Below, one piece after another: positions 62,958-64,000 of a stretch of 64,000 nucleotides of DNA. Positions within the stretch are counted from its first letter, which is position 1. Each line of letters opens with the position of its first letter. The position numbers and the translations under genes were made by a program. The DNA lies in NCBI RefSeq assembly GCF_013449735.1, contig NZ_JACBNY010000003.1, positions 62,001 through 126,000 on the forward strand. The letters run 5' to 3'. A model generated the notes under the pieces. It was not told the DNA's origin. It did no database searches and was given only the letters and a program-made list of their open reading frames with translations. This stretch comes from Pseudolactococcus laudensis. Its GTDB lineage: Bacteria; Bacillota; Bacilli; Lactobacillales; Streptococcaceae.

Positions 62958-63206
62958 TTGATTACAGCAATGTTTGTTTTATCTGGGATACGTATGATCT
63001 CTAAAAGTTGGAGTTTAATTCTAACCTTTAACGGTCATTTTTCATGAGGCAATTATTCTTATGTAGGTTATAAAAGTCGTACAATATTTTCATCGGTTAA
63101 TAAAACGATATACTTGCATATTCAACGTGAGAAATATAGAATGTAATTACCATTTATATTCCTGAAATAATTATTCAAGGAATATCAATAAAAAGTGAGG
63201 GAAAAA
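62958..63206. other. Intergenic region before trxB
   Basis: 249 bases, AT-rich. No terminator is clear after the importer operon. GTACAATATT near 63080 is a possible -10. An imperfect palindrome ATTCCTGAA...TTCAAGGAAT lies near 63159-63184, just before the ribosome site region AAGTGAGGG. Confidence 0.4.
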
Positions 63207-64000
63207 ATGACTTTATATGATACAATCGTCATCGGTGCCGGTCCTGGTGGGATGACAGCAGCGATGTATGCAGCTCGTAGTGAACTCAAAGTATTACTAC
63301 TTGAACGTGGCGCACCTGGTGGCCAAATGAACAATACAGCTGAAGTAGAAAATTATCCAGGCTTTGATACGATTATGGGGCCTGAATTATCAATGAAAAT
63401 GTATGAACCACTTGAAGGATTAGGTGTCGAAAATGCTTACGGCATTGTCCAAAATGTGACTGTCAATTCTGAAGGCGTCAAACAAGTCATCACTGAAGAT
63501 GAAGTTTACGAGGCTAGAACTGTCATTATCGCGACAGGTGCGCAACATCGTCACCTCAATGTTCCTGGTGAAGAAGAGTACGGTGCACGCGGTGTATCTT
63601 ACTGTGCGGTCTGTGACGGTGCTTTCTTCCGTAACCAAGATATTTTGGTTGTTGGAGGTGGAGATTCAGCCGTAGAAGAAGCGCTATTTCTCACGCGTTT
63701 TGGTAGCTCTGTGACGATCTTACATCGTCGTGATGAACTCCGCGCCCAAAAAATCATCCAAGAACGTGCTTATTCAAATGAAAAAATTTCATTCATCTGG
63801 GATTCAGCCGTAGAAGAAGTTTTAGGCAATGACATGAAGATTACAGGCGTTCGGATTAAAAATCTTAAAACGGGTGAAATCAGTGAAAAAGAATTTGGTG
63901 GCCTGTTTGTCTATATCGGTATTGATCCAATGACAGATACAGTGAAAGATCTGGGGATTACGGATGAGATTGGCTGGATTATAACTGATCAAGGCATGCA
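63207..64000 (+). CDS. trxB: Thioredoxin reductase (3' end beyond the window)
   Basis: FAD/NADPH flavoprotein that reduces thioredoxin. The gene starts at ATG 63207 after AAGTGAGGG and is open to the window end, covering 264 codons of a family length of about 305-320. The FAD motif is GAGPGGMTAAMYAAR near 10-24, the redox-active pair C133-A-V-C136 lies in SYCAVCDGAF, and the NADPH-binding motif VGGGDSAVEEAL is near 149. It has the pattern of the low-molecular-weight TrxB. The Spx regulators often control trxB in Firmicutes. Confidence 0.96.
   Translation, partial: MTLYDTIVIGAGPGGMTAAMYAARSELKVLLLERGAPGGQMNNTAEVENYPGFDTIMGPELSMKMYEPLEGLGVENAYGIVQNVTVNSEGVKQVITEDEVYEARTVIIATGAQHRHLNVPGEEEYGARGVSYCAVCDGAFFRNQDILVVGGGDSAVEEALFLTRFGSSVTILHRRDELRAQKIIQERAYSNEKISFIWDSAVEEVLGNDMKITGVRIKNLKTGEISEKEFGGLFVYIGIDPMTDTVKDLGITDEIGWIITDQGM

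Noticed and set aside
1-64000. CRISPR array, prophage or insertion sequence
   Set aside because: No regularly spaced repeats, integrase, transposase or phage structural genes were seen; spacers are short and the genes are housekeeping or envelope types.
1-64000. tRNA or rRNA genes
   Set aside because: No cloverleaf-like stretch with the T-loop GGTTCGA motif was recognised in the intergenic regions.

Overview
This window looks like a stretch of chromosome from a low-GC, AT-rich member of the Firmicutes, most likely a lactococcus-like streptococcal relative. The evidence is gene content and order: rsmH-ftsL-pbpX-mraY without the rest of a dcw cluster, a LiaFSR/CesSR-type operon, xseAB-ispA-tlyA-argR-recN, PepV, pyruvate oxidase and a PASTA-type PBP2X. 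Strong AGGAGG-type ribosome sites and sigma-A promoters with an extended -10 (TGnTATAAT) fit the same group. A MurM/MurN-like FemABX pair would suit a relative with a neutral amino-acid cross-bridge, such as the raffinolactis/plantarum branch, but the species is an inference. I see no prophage, insertion sequence, CRISPR array, tRNA or rRNA.

Layout. 1-5000: the distal tryptophan operon, trpD - chorismate mutase - trpC - trpF - trpB - trpA, with trpB broken by an in-frame TAG. 5000-16000: rpsA, uvrC, a PH/SHOCT-domain gene coupled to pepV, a TcyP-like cystine symporter, acpS-alr-mazF, an Spx paralogue, and folD. 15400-25300: xseA-xseB-ispA-tlyA-argR-recN-proB, then two FemABX peptidoglycan-bridge transferases placed between proB and proA. 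25400-30500: rsmH-ftsL-pbpX-mraY. 30500-37100: pyruvate oxidase, a small membrane protein, a HAD nucleotidase coupled to a GlcD-like FAD oxidase, rplS with its leader RNA, a 70-aa protein and queH. 37300-43300: gltBD. 43400-50400: unknown and small proteins, an orphan transcription unit, liaFSR, a Cof phosphatase, a cyclophilin, an S1-domain protein and a TVP38 membrane protein. 50440-53007 (minus strand): YfhO. 53500-54650: MupG. 54700-60000: a two-component system divergent from a three-gene ABC-2 exporter resembling the linearmycin-resistance arrangement; its last permease is frameshifted. 60100-62960: an amino-acid ABC importer. 63207-end: trxB, cut by the window edge.

Many genes act on the cell envelope: alr, murM/murN, pbpX, mraY, ftsL, yfhO, mupG, liaFSR and the ABC-2 exporter. 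Another group handles amino acids and nitrogen: trp genes, proBA, gltBD, cystine and amino-acid importers, pepV and argR. A third group concerns aerobic or redox metabolism: pox, trxB, the Spx paralogue and the GlcD-like oxidase.

Three points stand out. First, five genes on both strands (acpS, xseA, liaF, cof, yfhO) have their ATG exactly at the predicted transcription start, six bases after an extended -10 box, and two more are within three bases. This is a strong sign of leaderless mRNAs. Several of these promoters directly abut the T-tract of the preceding terminator. Second, two apparent gene lesions, in trpB and in the third ABC-2 gene, each consist of one base change that would restore a full family-length product. 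Third, two short units are easily overlooked: a consensus promoter followed about 60 nt later by a strong terminator (44129-44221), and a 57-aa membrane protein (45315-45488) behind a perfect consensus promoter with a cre-like site.
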